Below are positions 8,824-17,463 of a stretch of DNA of 64,000 nucleotides, piece after piece. A program made the translations under genes and the position numbers. The stretch is from Deltaproteobacteria bacterium (GTDB taxonomy: Bacteria > Myxococcota_A > UBA9042). Below the pieces are notes generated by a model. That model did not search any database. It was not told where the DNA came from and was given only the letters and a program-made list of their open reading frames with translations. The stretch spans positions 7,102-71,101 of the forward strand of contig JACKFC010000023.1 of the NCBI GenBank assembly GCA_020632665.1, read 5' to 3'. Position 1 is the first letter of the stretch, and each line of letters starts with the position of its first letter.

Positions 8824-11800
8824 CTACTTGCACTCGTTGGCAGCGCCCGGCGTCCCGGCGTCCTTGCTGACGCAGCACTTGGCGTAGGAGCACTTCGGGC
8901 CGGCCTCGTCGATCGGCACGCAGACGTTCGAGTTCAGACATCCGCTCTTGGTGCAATCCCATTGCAGCGAGTTGAAGCCGATACCCGGTCCGTAGATGCA
9001 CGCGCTGGTGGCCTTCTGCCAGCAATTCTTCTCGTCGTTGCTCTTCGCGTCGATGCAGGTCGGCAGCAGCAGCATCGAGGCGCCGCTATTCCACGGCCAG
9101 TCCTCGTCGTAGGTGATCTTGTCGACGACCTTGCCGTCCTTGTTCACCAACACGATTTGGTCGCTGACGTTGTCGAGGGTGAACGCACCGTTGGTCGGCG
9201 CCTCGGACCAGCCGTACCAGACGTCGAGGTCGTTGTTCTTGCTGCGGTCGGCGCTCTTGGCGATCACCTTGTAGGCACCCGGAGCGAGCAGGAAGGCGTC
9301 GAAGCCCGCGGTGATGGGCGTGGTCTCGCCGGCATTGCTGCTGCAGTACGGGCCGCTCGGGCCGCCCTGGTCGTCGCCCCACCCGATATTGGTCTCGTTG
9401 ATGATGTGGCCGTTGCCGCTGCTGTCGGCGATCACACCGCCCTTGCCCTCGTCCATACGAAGCTCGACGAGGTTGCCGGCCCACGGCGCCTTCCACACCA
9501 CCTGCGGACCGAAGGTGCCGAGGTAGCGGTCGGTGTTGAAGACGTTGACGGCGCGGTAGCGCGCAGCCGCCTGACGGATCATCTGACCGCCCGTGGTGAC
9601 GCTGCCGCCGACGACGAAGGTCTGCAGCCAGCCGGTCGGCGGCGGCCACGCGGCGACCTTGGCGGTCGAGGCGAGGCGGCCGTCGTTAAAGGTCCGCGCC
9701 TCGCCGGATTGGCGAACGCTGAACGCGACGTGGTTCCACTTGCCGGCCTTGACCGTGCCGATCTCGACCTCGGTCTCGTTGACGTTGCCGACGACGAGCC
9801 AGAGCTTCTGGCTGTGGTAGCGGACCACGACGTGCCAATCGTCGGCGGCGCCGAGGCTGAGCAGGTCCATGCAGGCCACGGACTGACCGTTGCTGGAGCA
9901 GCCGCCGCTCGGTTGCGGGTTGGCCGGTAGCAGGAGCCAGGTCGAGAGCGCCATCTTCTTCATGCCGGTCGCCAGGTTGTTCTTGAACTGCACGGCCACC
10001 GAGCCATTGCCGGTGAGCCGCATGCTCGAGCACGAGCCCTCGACCGAGCAGGCCGCGCCGCAGCCGTCACCGGCGGCGGTGTTGCCGTCGTCGCAGAGCT
10101 CGCTCGGCTCGACCCGACCGTTGCCGCAGAGCGGGAGAAGTTTGTGCTGCTCCTGCGCCGGTTTGGTCGGCAGCTTGCAGGTATCACCGTTGGCGCACTC
10201 CGCGCTGCTGAGGCAGCTCTGGCTGCTGTTGGCGTTGCAGGTGCCGGCCTTTTGCACCGGCTCGTCACGGATGGTCCAACCGCTGATGTCGATGGCCTTG
10301 CTGGTCGGGTTGTGCACCTCGAACCACTCGCCGATATCGCTGCCGACGTCAGCGTCCGGGTTGGCCATCACCTCGCTGATGATGACGGTGCCGTCCGGTT
10401 GCGGCTCGGGCTCCTTCTGGCAGAGAGCGTCGCAGCCATCGCCGGGGATCAGGTTGCCGTCGTCGCATTGCTCGCTGGTCTGGTTGACCTGGCCGTCGCC
10501 ACACTTCGGCTTGACCACACACTCGCCCGAGATGCACCACAGCTCGGTGCCGCAGGCCGTCTTGTCCGGCTTGTTCGTCTTCTTGTCGGCTTCCTTGCAG
10601 GGGTTGATGCAGCTCGGGTTGGCCGCCGAGGGCGAGCCGAGGTCGCCGTCACCGTAGGCCTTCTTGCCCGGGCACCAGTTGATGCCGTCGTCGTTGAATT
10701 TCGGGTCGTATTGGGTCGGGTCGAGCGCGACGCTCTTGCCGGCCTCGAGGTCGAAGCCCTGGTCCTGGCAGCCGGGCTGCGGCTTGACGGGATCACAGAG
10801 CAGGCCCTTCTGGTAGTAGCTGACGCCGTCGATCGTCTTGCCGTTCCACTCCAGGATGATGTCGTCGACCTGGTTGGCGAGCACGAAGCTGCTGTAGGCA
10901 TAGGCCGGGGTGAGGCCACCGTTCTTGGTCTTGTCGCCGTTGCGCGCCAGCAGCAGGTAGCCGCCGGGCGCGATCCAAAGCGGCGCGCCGTTGTTGATGA
11001 CGTGCTTGTCGATCGCCTTGTCGCGCAAGGTCCAACCGTTGATGTCGATCTTGTTCGAGGTGGTGTTGAAGAGCTCGACCCACTCGCCATCGGCGTCGCC
11101 GACCTTCTCCGGGTTCACCATCGCCTCGGTGACGATGACGTCGCCCGGGCTGTAGCTCTCGACCAAGCAGTTCTGGCTGCAACCGTCACCAGGCTGGGTG
11201 CCGCCGTCGTCGCACTCCTCGTAGGCGTCGACCGTGCCGTTGCCGCAGGTCAGCGAATCGCAGAAATCGCCGAAGCCGTCGCCGTCGGCGTCCTTCTGGT
11301 CGGCGTTGGGGAAGGCCGGGCAGTTGTCGCAGAGGTCGCCGACGTCGTCGCCGTCGCCGTCGACCTGCTGCGCGTTGCTCACCGCCGAGCAGTTGTCGCA
11401 CGCATCACCGACCCCGTCCTTGTCCGTATCGGCCTGACCTGCGTTGCTGACGTAGGGGCAGTTGTCCTTCTCGTTGTCGACGCCGTCGCCGTCCTTGTCG
11501 CCCCCCTTCGGGACGCAGGTCGGGTTCTTCGTGCCGGGCGTGCCGCTGTCGCCGACGTCGCCGCCCTGCCATTTGCTGTAGCCGTCGCACCAGACCACGC
11601 CCTTGTCGTTCTGCGAGGGGCCGTAGAAGTTCGGGTCGAGCTGCAGCGATTTGCCGGTCTTCGGCGTCGGGTTCTGCCCGCCGTAGACGACCTTGTCGAT
11701 GACGGTGCCGTTGTTGCTCAACTCGAGCGAATCGGCGCTGTCGTCGAGGGTGACGACGATCTTCCCGTCGGCGTCGGTCCAGGTCACGTTGACCGGTGCC

Positions 11801-13623
11801 TTGCCGTTGAGGATCGGGTTCTTGCTCGCGCCGACGATCAGGCTCGCGCCCGGCTGGATCGCGATCTTCGGCTGCGGCGGGAAGGTGAACGAGCCACCCT
11901 TGCCGGTGCTGAGCACCCAGCCGTTGAGGACGACTTCCTTGTCGTCGGTCGAGTGCAGCTCGATCCACTCTCCGAGCGGGAAGTCCTCGGTCTTGACGAA
12001 GATCTCGGTGATGAAGACCTTCGCCGGGACGATCTTCACGATCTGGCATTCCTCGCAGCCGTCGTTCTTCGCGTCGTTGCCGTCGTCGCATTGCTCACCG
12101 AGGTCGAGCTCGGCGTCGCCGCATTTGGCCGGGTCGCACGCGTCACCAGCGAGGTCGCCGTCGGCGTTCTCCTGCTGCGGGTTGCTGATGTCTGGGCAGT
12201 TGTCGCAGGCGTCGCCGAGGCCGTCCTTGTCCGTATCCTTCTGGTCCGGGTTCGGCGCGTTGATGCAGTTGTCCTTGGCGTCCTCGATCTCGTCCTTGTC
12301 GGCGTCCGGCGGCTTGGGACACTCCGGATTCGCCTTGCCGGGCGTGCCGTAGTCGCCCGACCCCATCTGGTCGGCCGCGGGGCACCAGGTGAATTCGTAT
12401 TTGTCGTTCTTGGTCGCATCGAGCTTGTACGGATCCAGGCTCGCAGCCTTGCCGTCGAAGTCGACGGGCGACGGCCACTGCGTCGGCGACCACGCGACGA
12501 TATCGATGATCGTCGATCCCGCGCGCAACGCCACCGAGCCGTCGTAGTTCTTCAGCGTGCCGATATCGTAGACGTAGTCGACGTCGACGCCGCCGTTCTG
12601 CAGCTTGTTGTCCGAGGCGCCGACCACCAAATAGCCCTTCGGCGCGACGAAGAGCGTGCAGCCAGCGATCTTGTGCGCCTTGTTGGTGCTCGGCTCCAAA
12701 ATCTCCAGGCCGCCGACGGGAACGGGCAGGTCGCCGGGGTTGTAGATCTCGATCCACTCGCCGAAGTCGTCGAAGACCGCCTTGGGGTTCATCATGATCT
12801 CGGAGATCACCAGCGCGCCCGGCTGCAGGTTCGGATCGACCTGCTGGCAACCGATGTCGAAGCCGGTGTCGGGTACGTCGGGGGTCGAGCCGCCGTCGGT
12901 CTCGGTGCCCCCGCCGTCGGCGTCGCCGGTCACGGCGCAGACCGTCGCCTTGTCGGCGCAGCAATCGCCGAAGTCGTCGCACGAATTGTCGCATTGGCAG
13001 GCCGCGCCGCTCTGGTACTCGCCGCATTTGCCGACACACGAGCCGCCGCTGCCACCGCCGTCGTTCACCTCTTGATCGGTGTCGGCGTCGCCACCGTCGA
13101 CGACGTCGGTGTCGCCACCGCCACCGCAGAGCTGGGTGTAGTCGGCGCAGCACGAGCCGTCGTCGGCGCAGAAATCGTGGCATTGGCAGTTTGCGCCGAG
13201 CTTGTAGATGCCGCAGCGGCCGATGCAGGAGTCGGGGTTGTAGACGTCGGGTGCCCCCGCGTCCGCATCCTCTGCGTCGGTGCCACCACCGCCGCTGTCG
13301 ACCTCTTCACCACCGCCGTTGTCGGTCTCGGTCGTCTCGCCACCGCTCTGATCGTCGATGGCGGCGTCGGTGCCGCCGCCGGCGCTGTCGATCGTCGTAT
13401 CGCTGTTGCCGCCGGAATCACCGGGGTCGGCATCGGAGCCACCGCTGGAATCACCCTCGGCCGTGTCGTACTTGATGACGACGCCGTCTTTTTCCGACGG
13501 TTTCTCCTCGGTTCCGCAGCCGATCAGGGCGATGATCGCCACCGCCATCGCGGCACGGGCAAGCACGGTGCTACTCGCACGTTGCCGGTTGTGCTCGAAG
13601 AACTCGCCATTGCACGCCATCAT
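8824..13623 (-). CDS. Giant multidomain lipoprotein: somatomedin-B, lamin-tail, thrombospondin-3, DUF4215 and LamG-like domains
   Basis: A 1599-residue surface lipoprotein. The signal peptide ends IALIGC (lipobox) near residue 36, followed by about 90 Asp/Gly/Thr-rich residues acting as a tether. Two Cys-rich modules (about 133-166 and 193-228) have the somatomedin-B spacing C-x3-C...CxC...CC-x-D/K. Lamin-tail-like domains lie at roughly 275-385, 535-650, 835-945 and 1075-1530; each begins ISEI/ITEI/VTEA/ISEV with GEW(I/V/F)E. Between them are thrombospondin-type-3 Ca-binding repeats (DxDxDGxGDxCDNC) and DUF4215 repeats (CGDG...EQCDDGN...GDGC). The last lamin-tail domain is interrupted by a DUF4215 repeat plus a LamG-like domain. 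The start has AGGAGG five bases upstream; a second ATG follows immediately. The domain set suggests extracellular adhesion or matrix binding. Confidence 0.85.
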   Translation of the reverse strand: MMACNGEFFEHNRQRASSTVLARAAMAVAIIALIGCGTEEKPSEKDGVVIKYDTAEGDSSGGSDADPGDSGGNSDTTIDSAGGGTDAAIDDQSGGETTETDNGGGEEVDSGGGGTDAEDADAGAPDVYNPDSCIGRCGIYKLGANCQCHDFCADDGSCCADYTQLCGGGGDTDVVDGGDADTDQEVNDGGGSGGSCVGKCGEYQSGAACQCDNSCDDFGDCCADKATVCAVTGDADGGGTETDGGSTPDVPDTGFDIGCQQVDPNLQPGALVISEIMMNPKAVFDDFGEWIEIYNPGDLPVPVGGLEILEPSTNKAHKIAGCTLFVAPKGYLVVGASDNKLQNGGVDVDYVYDIGTLKNYDGSVALRAGSTIIDIVAWSPTQWPSPVDFDGKAASLDPYKLDATKNDKYEFTWCPAADQMGSGDYGTPGKANPECPKPPDADKDEIEDAKDNCINAPNPDQKDTDKDGLGDACDNCPDISNPQQENADGDLAGDACDPAKCGDAELDLGEQCDDGNDAKNDGCEECQIVKIVPAKVFITEIFVKTEDFPLGEWIELHSTDDKEVVLNGWVLSTGKGGSFTFPPQPKIAIQPGASLIVGASKNPILNGKAPVNVTWTDADGKIVVTLDDSADSLELSNNGTVIDKVVYGGQNPTPKTGKSLQLDPNFYGPSQNDKGVVWCDGYSKWQGGDVGDSGTPGTKNPTCVPKGGDKDGDGVDNEKDNCPYVSNAGQADTDKDGVGDACDNCSAVSNAQQVDGDGDDVGDLCDNCPAFPNADQKDADGDGFGDFCDSLTCGNGTVDAYEECDDGGTQPGDGCSQNCLVESYSPGDVIVTEAMVNPEKVGDADGEWVELFNTTSNKIDINGWTLRDKAIDKHVINNGAPLWIAPGGYLLLARNGDKTKNGGLTPAYAYSSFVLANQVDDIILEWNGKTIDGVSYYQKGLLCDPVKPQPGCQDQGFDLEAGKSVALDPTQYDPKFNDDGINWCPGKKAYGDGDLGSPSAANPSCINPCKEADKKTNKPDKTACGTELWCISGECVVKPKCGDGQVNQTSEQCDDGNLIPGDGCDALCQKEPEPQPDGTVIISEVMANPDADVGSDIGEWFEVHNPTSKAIDISGWTIRDEPVQKAGTCNANSSQSCLSSAECANGDTCKLPTKPAQEQHKLLPLCGNGRVEPSELCDDGNTAAGDGCGAACSVEGSCSSMRLTGNGSVAVQFKNNLATGMKKMALSTWLLLPANPQPSGGCSSNGQSVACMDLLSLGAADDWHVVVRYHSQKLWLVVGNVNETEVEIGTVKAGKWNHVAFSVRQSGEARTFNDGRLASTAKVAAWPPPTGWLQTFVVGGSVTTGGQMIRQAAARYRAVNVFNTDRYLGTFGPQVVWKAPWAGNLVELRMDEGKGGVIADSSGNGHIINETNIGWGDDQGGPSGPYCSSNAGETTPITAGFDAFLLAPGAYKVIAKSADRSKNNDLDVWYGWSEAPTNGAFTLDNVSDQIVLVNKDGKVVDKITYDEDWPWNSGASMLLLPTCIDAKSNDEKNCWQKATSACIYGPGIGFNSLQWDCTKSGCLNSNVCVPIDEAGPKCSYAKCCVSKDAGTPGAANECK

Positions 13624-13704
13624 CCGGGCCTCCTGACCATCCTCGCGAAGCGGTAAGGGTAGGTCATGCCCGCCCAGGCGCGCAAGGAAGCTGCGCGATC
13701 GACT

Positions 13705-15129
13705 CTATGCGAGCGCTCGTGCGAGGTCCGCGACGTCGACCTCGCTGCGCGAGACGAGCTTCAAGGCCAGGGTCGCGTCCTCGCCGTGGACGGTGGCGCG
13801 CCCCCCCTGCGCCGCGCGGAGCCGGGCATCGCGCTCGGCGGCCGCGACCTTGCGCCCGATGGCGAGCAAGCCGGCGTCGAGCGGGCCGAGGCCGACCGCT
13901 GCAGCGAGATCGTTGACGACGACGTCGTGCAACAGCCGGGTCGCGGTCGGATCACAATCCGCGGCGAGGTCGGGCGCGTCGACCCAAGACGCGAAGACTT
14001 CGCCCAGCCGGGCCAGCCGCCGTGCGTCGGCGGGTTCGTCGCGCTGCCGCAGATCGTCGGCGCGGGCGCGCAGGGCCTCGACGCGGGCGCCGATCCAGGT
14101 CGAATCGAAGCGGCCGTCGAGACACGCGGCAAGCGGCTCCAGCACCGCCGGCGTCGCGATCTCGGGCCCTTCGCGCAACGTGGCCGCCCTGGCCTCGGTG
14201 GCTTGCTGCAGGATGGCCGCGGCGGCCAAGAGCGCGCCGGCTGCAGTCGCCTCGCCGCGGGCGGCATCGAGCATCGCTTCGACGGTCGACCAATAGGCGT
14301 CGCTCGCCTCGGGCACTCCGACCGTCAGCTCGTGCGGCCAGGCGAGCGGCACGGCGACGGCCCCCTCGGCGAGCAAGCTGCGCACCTCGGCCTCGCGGGC
14401 CGACCACGGCTCTTGCTGCGCCTCGCGGGCCTCGGAATACGCCTCGCAGGCGAGCAGCAACGAGACGTGGACGCCGCGCTCGGAGCGGTGGAAGCGGAGC
14501 GGAAACTGCCGACACGGTACCGGCTTGACCTCGTAGCCGTGGGTGGCGTGGACGTCGCACAGGCCGTCGTCGCCCTGCGCCACGCACTGCCCGGACTGCC
14601 GCGCCATGCCGGCGAACTCGCGGCCGCCGTGGACCAAGAGCTCGATCGCGTCGGAGCCGTCGGCGACCCGGCTGCGCTGGCCCATCCGCAGCCCTTCGAC
14701 CCGGACCCGATCCGCGGCAGTCATCGGGCCGAGGAACGAGCTGCTGCAGCAGGCGCCACGCGCGACGCAGCGGTGCCGCGGCGGGTTCGGGCCTCGCGGC
14801 CAGAGCAACGGCACCGTCGCGGCGATGCTGGCGAGGTCCGGCTGCTCGGCAGGCCGCAGCGCCACACGCGTCGCGCTCCGCTTGCCGTCGAGGAGGTAGA
14901 GCCGGGCCAGCCCAGAGAGCCGCCGGGCCACCGCGGCGGCGTCGCTGCCGCTGCCGAGGCTGCGCACCAACGATGCGATCTCGGCGCCGCGTCCCTGCAG
15001 CGCGTGGGCGAGGCGGGCGTCGTCCGCACCGAGCCGCAGGCCGCGACGCAATGCCGGGTCTTGCAGGAGGTGGCGCCCTTGCGCGTCGCGTTGCAGCCGC
15101 AACTCGGGGCGGAGGCGATAGCGGGTCAT
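13705..15129 (-). CDS. YkgJ-type cysteine-cluster protein (Zn/Fe-binding)
   Basis: A 474-residue soluble protein. The central part has the YkgJ/FliB-like cysteine cluster: RCVARGACC around residue 125, then GQCVAQGDDGLCDVH, and KPVPCRQFPL around residue 210, followed by a further Cys in LLLACEAYSE. This family binds a metal or Fe-S cluster; some members are flagellin lysine methylases, but no methylase-specific evidence is visible here. The C-terminal 240 residues are helical and Ala/Arg-rich with no recognised domain. It lies 14 bases after the pspA stop on the same strand, so it is probably co-transcribed with the YbjN-like and PspA genes. Confidence 0.65.
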   Translation of the reverse strand: MTRYRLRPELRLQRDAQGRHLLQDPALRRGLRLGADDARLAHALQGRGAEIASLVRSLGSGSDAAAVARRLSGLARLYLLDGKRSATRVALRPAEQPDLASIAATVPLLWPRGPNPPRHRCVARGACCSSSFLGPMTAADRVRVEGLRMGQRSRVADGSDAIELLVHGGREFAGMARQSGQCVAQGDDGLCDVHATHGYEVKPVPCRQFPLRFHRSERGVHVSLLLACEAYSEAREAQQEPWSAREAEVRSLLAEGAVAVPLAWPHELTVGVPEASDAYWSTVEAMLDAARGEATAAGALLAAAAILQQATEARAATLREGPEIATPAVLEPLAACLDGRFDSTWIGARVEALRARADDLRQRDEPADARRLARLGEVFASWVDAPDLAADCDPTATRLLHDVVVNDLAAAVGLGPLDAGLLAIGRKVAAAERDARLRAAQGGRATVHGEDATLALKLVSRSEVDVADLARALA

Positions 15130-15143
15130 CGCCGGCTCGAGGC

Positions 15144-15917
15144 TCAGGCCGAGGTCTTTTCGCCCTCGGTCACGCCGATATCCGGGACCGGGAACTCATC
15201 CTCGTAGTCGAGGGCGGCCGGCGCGTTGACCGAGGCAGCCGCCGGCGCCAGGCCCATCTTGGCCTTGAGCGCGGCGAGGGCGTCGTCGGTGCCGCTGTCG
15301 TGCTCGAGCGCCTTGAACTTGTCTTCCAGGTTCTGCCCGGAGAGCTCGGCGGCGAGGTCGCCGGCGGCCTCGGCCTCGGCCTCGGTCTGCTCGACCTTCT
15401 CGGTCATGCGCTCGAAGGCGTCGAAGGCCGAGTTGTCGTTCAGGCCGCCCATGGTCGACTGGATGGTCTTCTGCGCCTCGGCGCGCTTGGCACGCGCGAT
15501 GAGCAGATCCTTCTTCCGCTTGGCCTCGCCGATCTTCTGGTTGAGCTGGTTCAGCGCCTGGCGCAGCTGCTCGGTGGCCTGCTTCTGCGCGACCCACTGG
15601 CTCTGCCACTGCTCGGCCAGGCCGTCGGACTCGGTCTTGCGCGCCAGCGCCTCGCGGGCCAGCCCCTCGTCCCCCTTCTGCAGGGCGAGCATCGCCTTCT
15701 TCTCCCAGTCCGCCGCGGTCTTCTTCGACTCGGTGTACTTGGCGTAGAGGCGCTTCTCGTCGGCGATCGCCACCGCGACCTGCTTCTTGGCGGTGATGAA
15801 CTGCTCGCGCATGTCGATCAGCAGCTGGTTGAGGATCTTCTCGGGATCTTCGGCCTTGCTCACCATCGAGTTGATGTTGGAGCGAAGCAGCAGGCCGATG
15901 CGGTTGAACAGGCTCAT
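15144..15917 (-). CDS. pspA: PspA/IM30 family membrane-stress protein
   Basis: A 257-residue, almost wholly coiled-coil protein beginning MSLFNRIGLLLRSNINSMVSKAEDPEKIL, the PspA/Vipp1 N-terminal pattern: an amphipathic membrane-binding helix, then the conserved AEDPEK segment. Members assemble into rings or rods on the inner membrane under membrane stress. The C-terminal 60 residues are Ala/Asp-rich and poorly conserved. Upstream, 51 bases away, is a YbjN-like gene and downstream a YkgJ-type gene. No pspF-like activator or sigma-54 promoter was found next to it, so regulation probably differs from the enterobacterial psp operon. Confidence 0.85.
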   Translation of the reverse strand: MSLFNRIGLLLRSNINSMVSKAEDPEKILNQLLIDMREQFITAKKQVAVAIADEKRLYAKYTESKKTAADWEKKAMLALQKGDEGLAREALARKTESDGLAEQWQSQWVAQKQATEQLRQALNQLNQKIGEAKRKKDLLIARAKRAEAQKTIQSTMGGLNDNSAFDAFERMTEKVEQTEAEAEAAGDLAAELSGQNLEDKFKALEHDSGTDDALAALKAKMGLAPAAASVNAPAALDYEDEFPVPDIGVTEGEKTSA

Positions 15918-15968
15918 GATCTGGCTCCTGGCGTCGCCTGCGTGGCGGCGCTCTGCCCGGAAGGGCGG

Positions 15969-16370
15969 CTAGGCGGACGGCAGCAGGCCGGCGAGCTCGT
16001 CGTGATGCTCGACGATGGCGAGGGTCAGCGAGTCGACCGCGGCGAGGAACTCGTTCTCGTCGAGGTTCTCGGACTGCATGACCTCGACCGCGACGACCGA
16101 GCCGTCCTCGAGGGCGTAGGCGCCCTGGACCATCTCGGTCGCGTTCAGCTCGAGCATGCGACGGAAGAGCGACGCCTGCTGCGGCTCGCTCATCGCCGGC
16201 AACTCGAAGAGCTTGCAGCGGAACACGACCAGGGGATCGGTATGCTGCACGACGATCTGCGCACCGCCCCAGTCGGGGTCGTGGAGCACCCAGGTGCCCG
16301 GCGCGGCTTCGTCGTGCGAGATGCCGCTGCCGAGGATGTAGCGCTCGATGTCTTCGTGGTTCCGTGCCAT
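15969..16370 (-). CDS. YbjN-like small protein
   Basis: A 133-residue soluble alpha/beta protein, starting MARNHEDIERYIL. The hydrophobic/aspartate pattern (GTWVLHDPDWGGAQIVVQHTDPLVVFRCKLF, then a helix and ALEDGSVVAVEV) fits the YbjN/CesT-like fold seen in many small bacterial sensory or chaperone-like proteins. The frame is open much further upstream, but the ATG at 16370 gives a compact product matching that fold. The next gene is pspA (51 bases), suggesting a membrane-stress operon. The interval 16371-16494 is a divergent promoter region shared with the plus-strand lipoprotein gene. The family assignment is by pattern only. Confidence 0.6.
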   Translation of the reverse strand: MARNHEDIERYILGSGISHDEAAPGTWVLHDPDWGGAQIVVQHTDPLVVFRCKLFELPAMSEPQQASLFRRMLELNATEMVQGAYALEDGSVVAVEVMQSENLDENEFLAAVDSLTLAIVEHHDELAGLLPSA

Positions 16371-16494
16371 GTCAGACTCTCCGGTATCGGGTTCGGGTTG
16401 CGCGTCTTCCGCGTACCGCTTGACGCTGCGCCGCGAGCGTAGTCCGCTCCGAGGCTGCCGGTCAACGCAGGGCGCGGCGATGGGAGAAGACGCG

Positions 16495-17448
16495 ATGCAG
16501 GCACGTTCGCAGAGCTCGGCCAGTTCGCCTGCGCGCACCGTGGCGATGCGGCTGGTCGCGATCGCGCTGAGCGGACCGCTGCTCGGCTGCAGCGGCGAAA
16601 AGCCGCCACCACCGCCGCCGACGACACGCGAGGTCGTGCGTCCCCTCGTCCTGCCCGACTTGACCAAGCGAATCCGCGCCGAGGTCACCGCGATGGTCCA
16701 GATCGTGGGTGCCACCCGCGACGGCGCCCGTCGCCTCGGCGAGAGCAACCTGCGCCTGCAACGCAGGGGCTACTTCCGTCGAATTCCGAGCAACCCGACG
16801 ATCCCAGCGCTGCGCGCCAACCTCGGCGCCGCAGTCGTCAGCGCCGGCCTGACCCTCGAGCTCCTGGAGATCGACGACGATCCGCGTGGCACCAAAGGAA
16901 CCGCCGCAGCGACGATCGCACCCGGCGAGCGCTGGACGCCCGACCGCGAAGCCATGCTCGGTCGGTTGCGGTTCCACCTTCAGGTGCGCGGCGACCAAAG
17001 CGGCATCATCGACTTCATCGACAAGCTACCCGCGCGCGTCGAGCGCTTGGTCCTGATCCGTGGCCATCGCCCGGTCGCCGGCGGCGTGGAGCTCTTCGGC
17101 GAGGCCTATTTCGAACGGACACCCGAGGCGCCCAAGGTGACGTTGGAGTGGCCGACGCTCGAGGCATGGCTGCGCAGCGCCGGGCACGACCCCGACGACA
17201 CGAAGCTCCGTGCCGACCCCGAATTCAAGGCGTTGGAGCAGGCCGTACGGGCCGGCCGCGAGGTCGCTCCCGACGCCCGTGACGTCCTCGGTGCGGCGAT
17301 GGACCTGCCGCGCTGGCGGGCGCGTGGCGCGATCTTCGACGAGGTCAGCGCGGCGATCGCGGCGGTCCACGGCGACGCGATCCTCGCCGCTGCGCCGGTC
17401 CCGGCGGACGGCGGCGAGCGCGCCGAAGTGGTGCCGAACAAGCCGTAG
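16495..17448 (+). CDS. Lipoprotein with PilO-like core
   Basis: A 317-residue exported lipoprotein: signal peptide with lipobox near GPLLGC, then a Pro-rich stretch. The middle third (IPALRANLGAAVVSAGLTLELLEID ... LRFHLQVRGDQSGIIDFIDKL ... VERLVLIRG) resembles the periplasmic ferredoxin-like fold of the pilus alignment protein PilO, with the pattern 'x-LxVRGxxxxIxxFIxxLP'. A true PilO has an N-terminal membrane helix instead of a lipobox, so this may be a pilus- or secretion-related paralogue. The start at 16495 has GGGAGAAGA five bases upstream; an ATG 15 bases earlier is possible. It converges with the PEGA gene, whose stop is 15 bases away. Confidence 0.5.
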   Translation: MQARSQSSASSPARTVAMRLVAIALSGPLLGCSGEKPPPPPPTTREVVRPLVLPDLTKRIRAEVTAMVQIVGATRDGARRLGESNLRLQRRGYFRRIPSNPTIPALRANLGAAVVSAGLTLELLEIDDDPRGTKGTAAATIAPGERWTPDREAMLGRLRFHLQVRGDQSGIIDFIDKLPARVERLVLIRGHRPVAGGVELFGEAYFERTPEAPKVTLEWPTLEAWLRSAGHDPDDTKLRADPEFKALEQAVRAGREVAPDARDVLGAAMDLPRWRARGAIFDEVSAAIAAVHGDAILAAAPVPADGGERAEVVPNKP

Positions 17449-17463
17449 CACGGCGCCCGAAGG

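Noticed and set aside
10144..13656. Open frame of 1170 codons opposite the multidomain lipoprotein
   Set aside because: Antisense shadow; the opposite strand carries all recognised domains.
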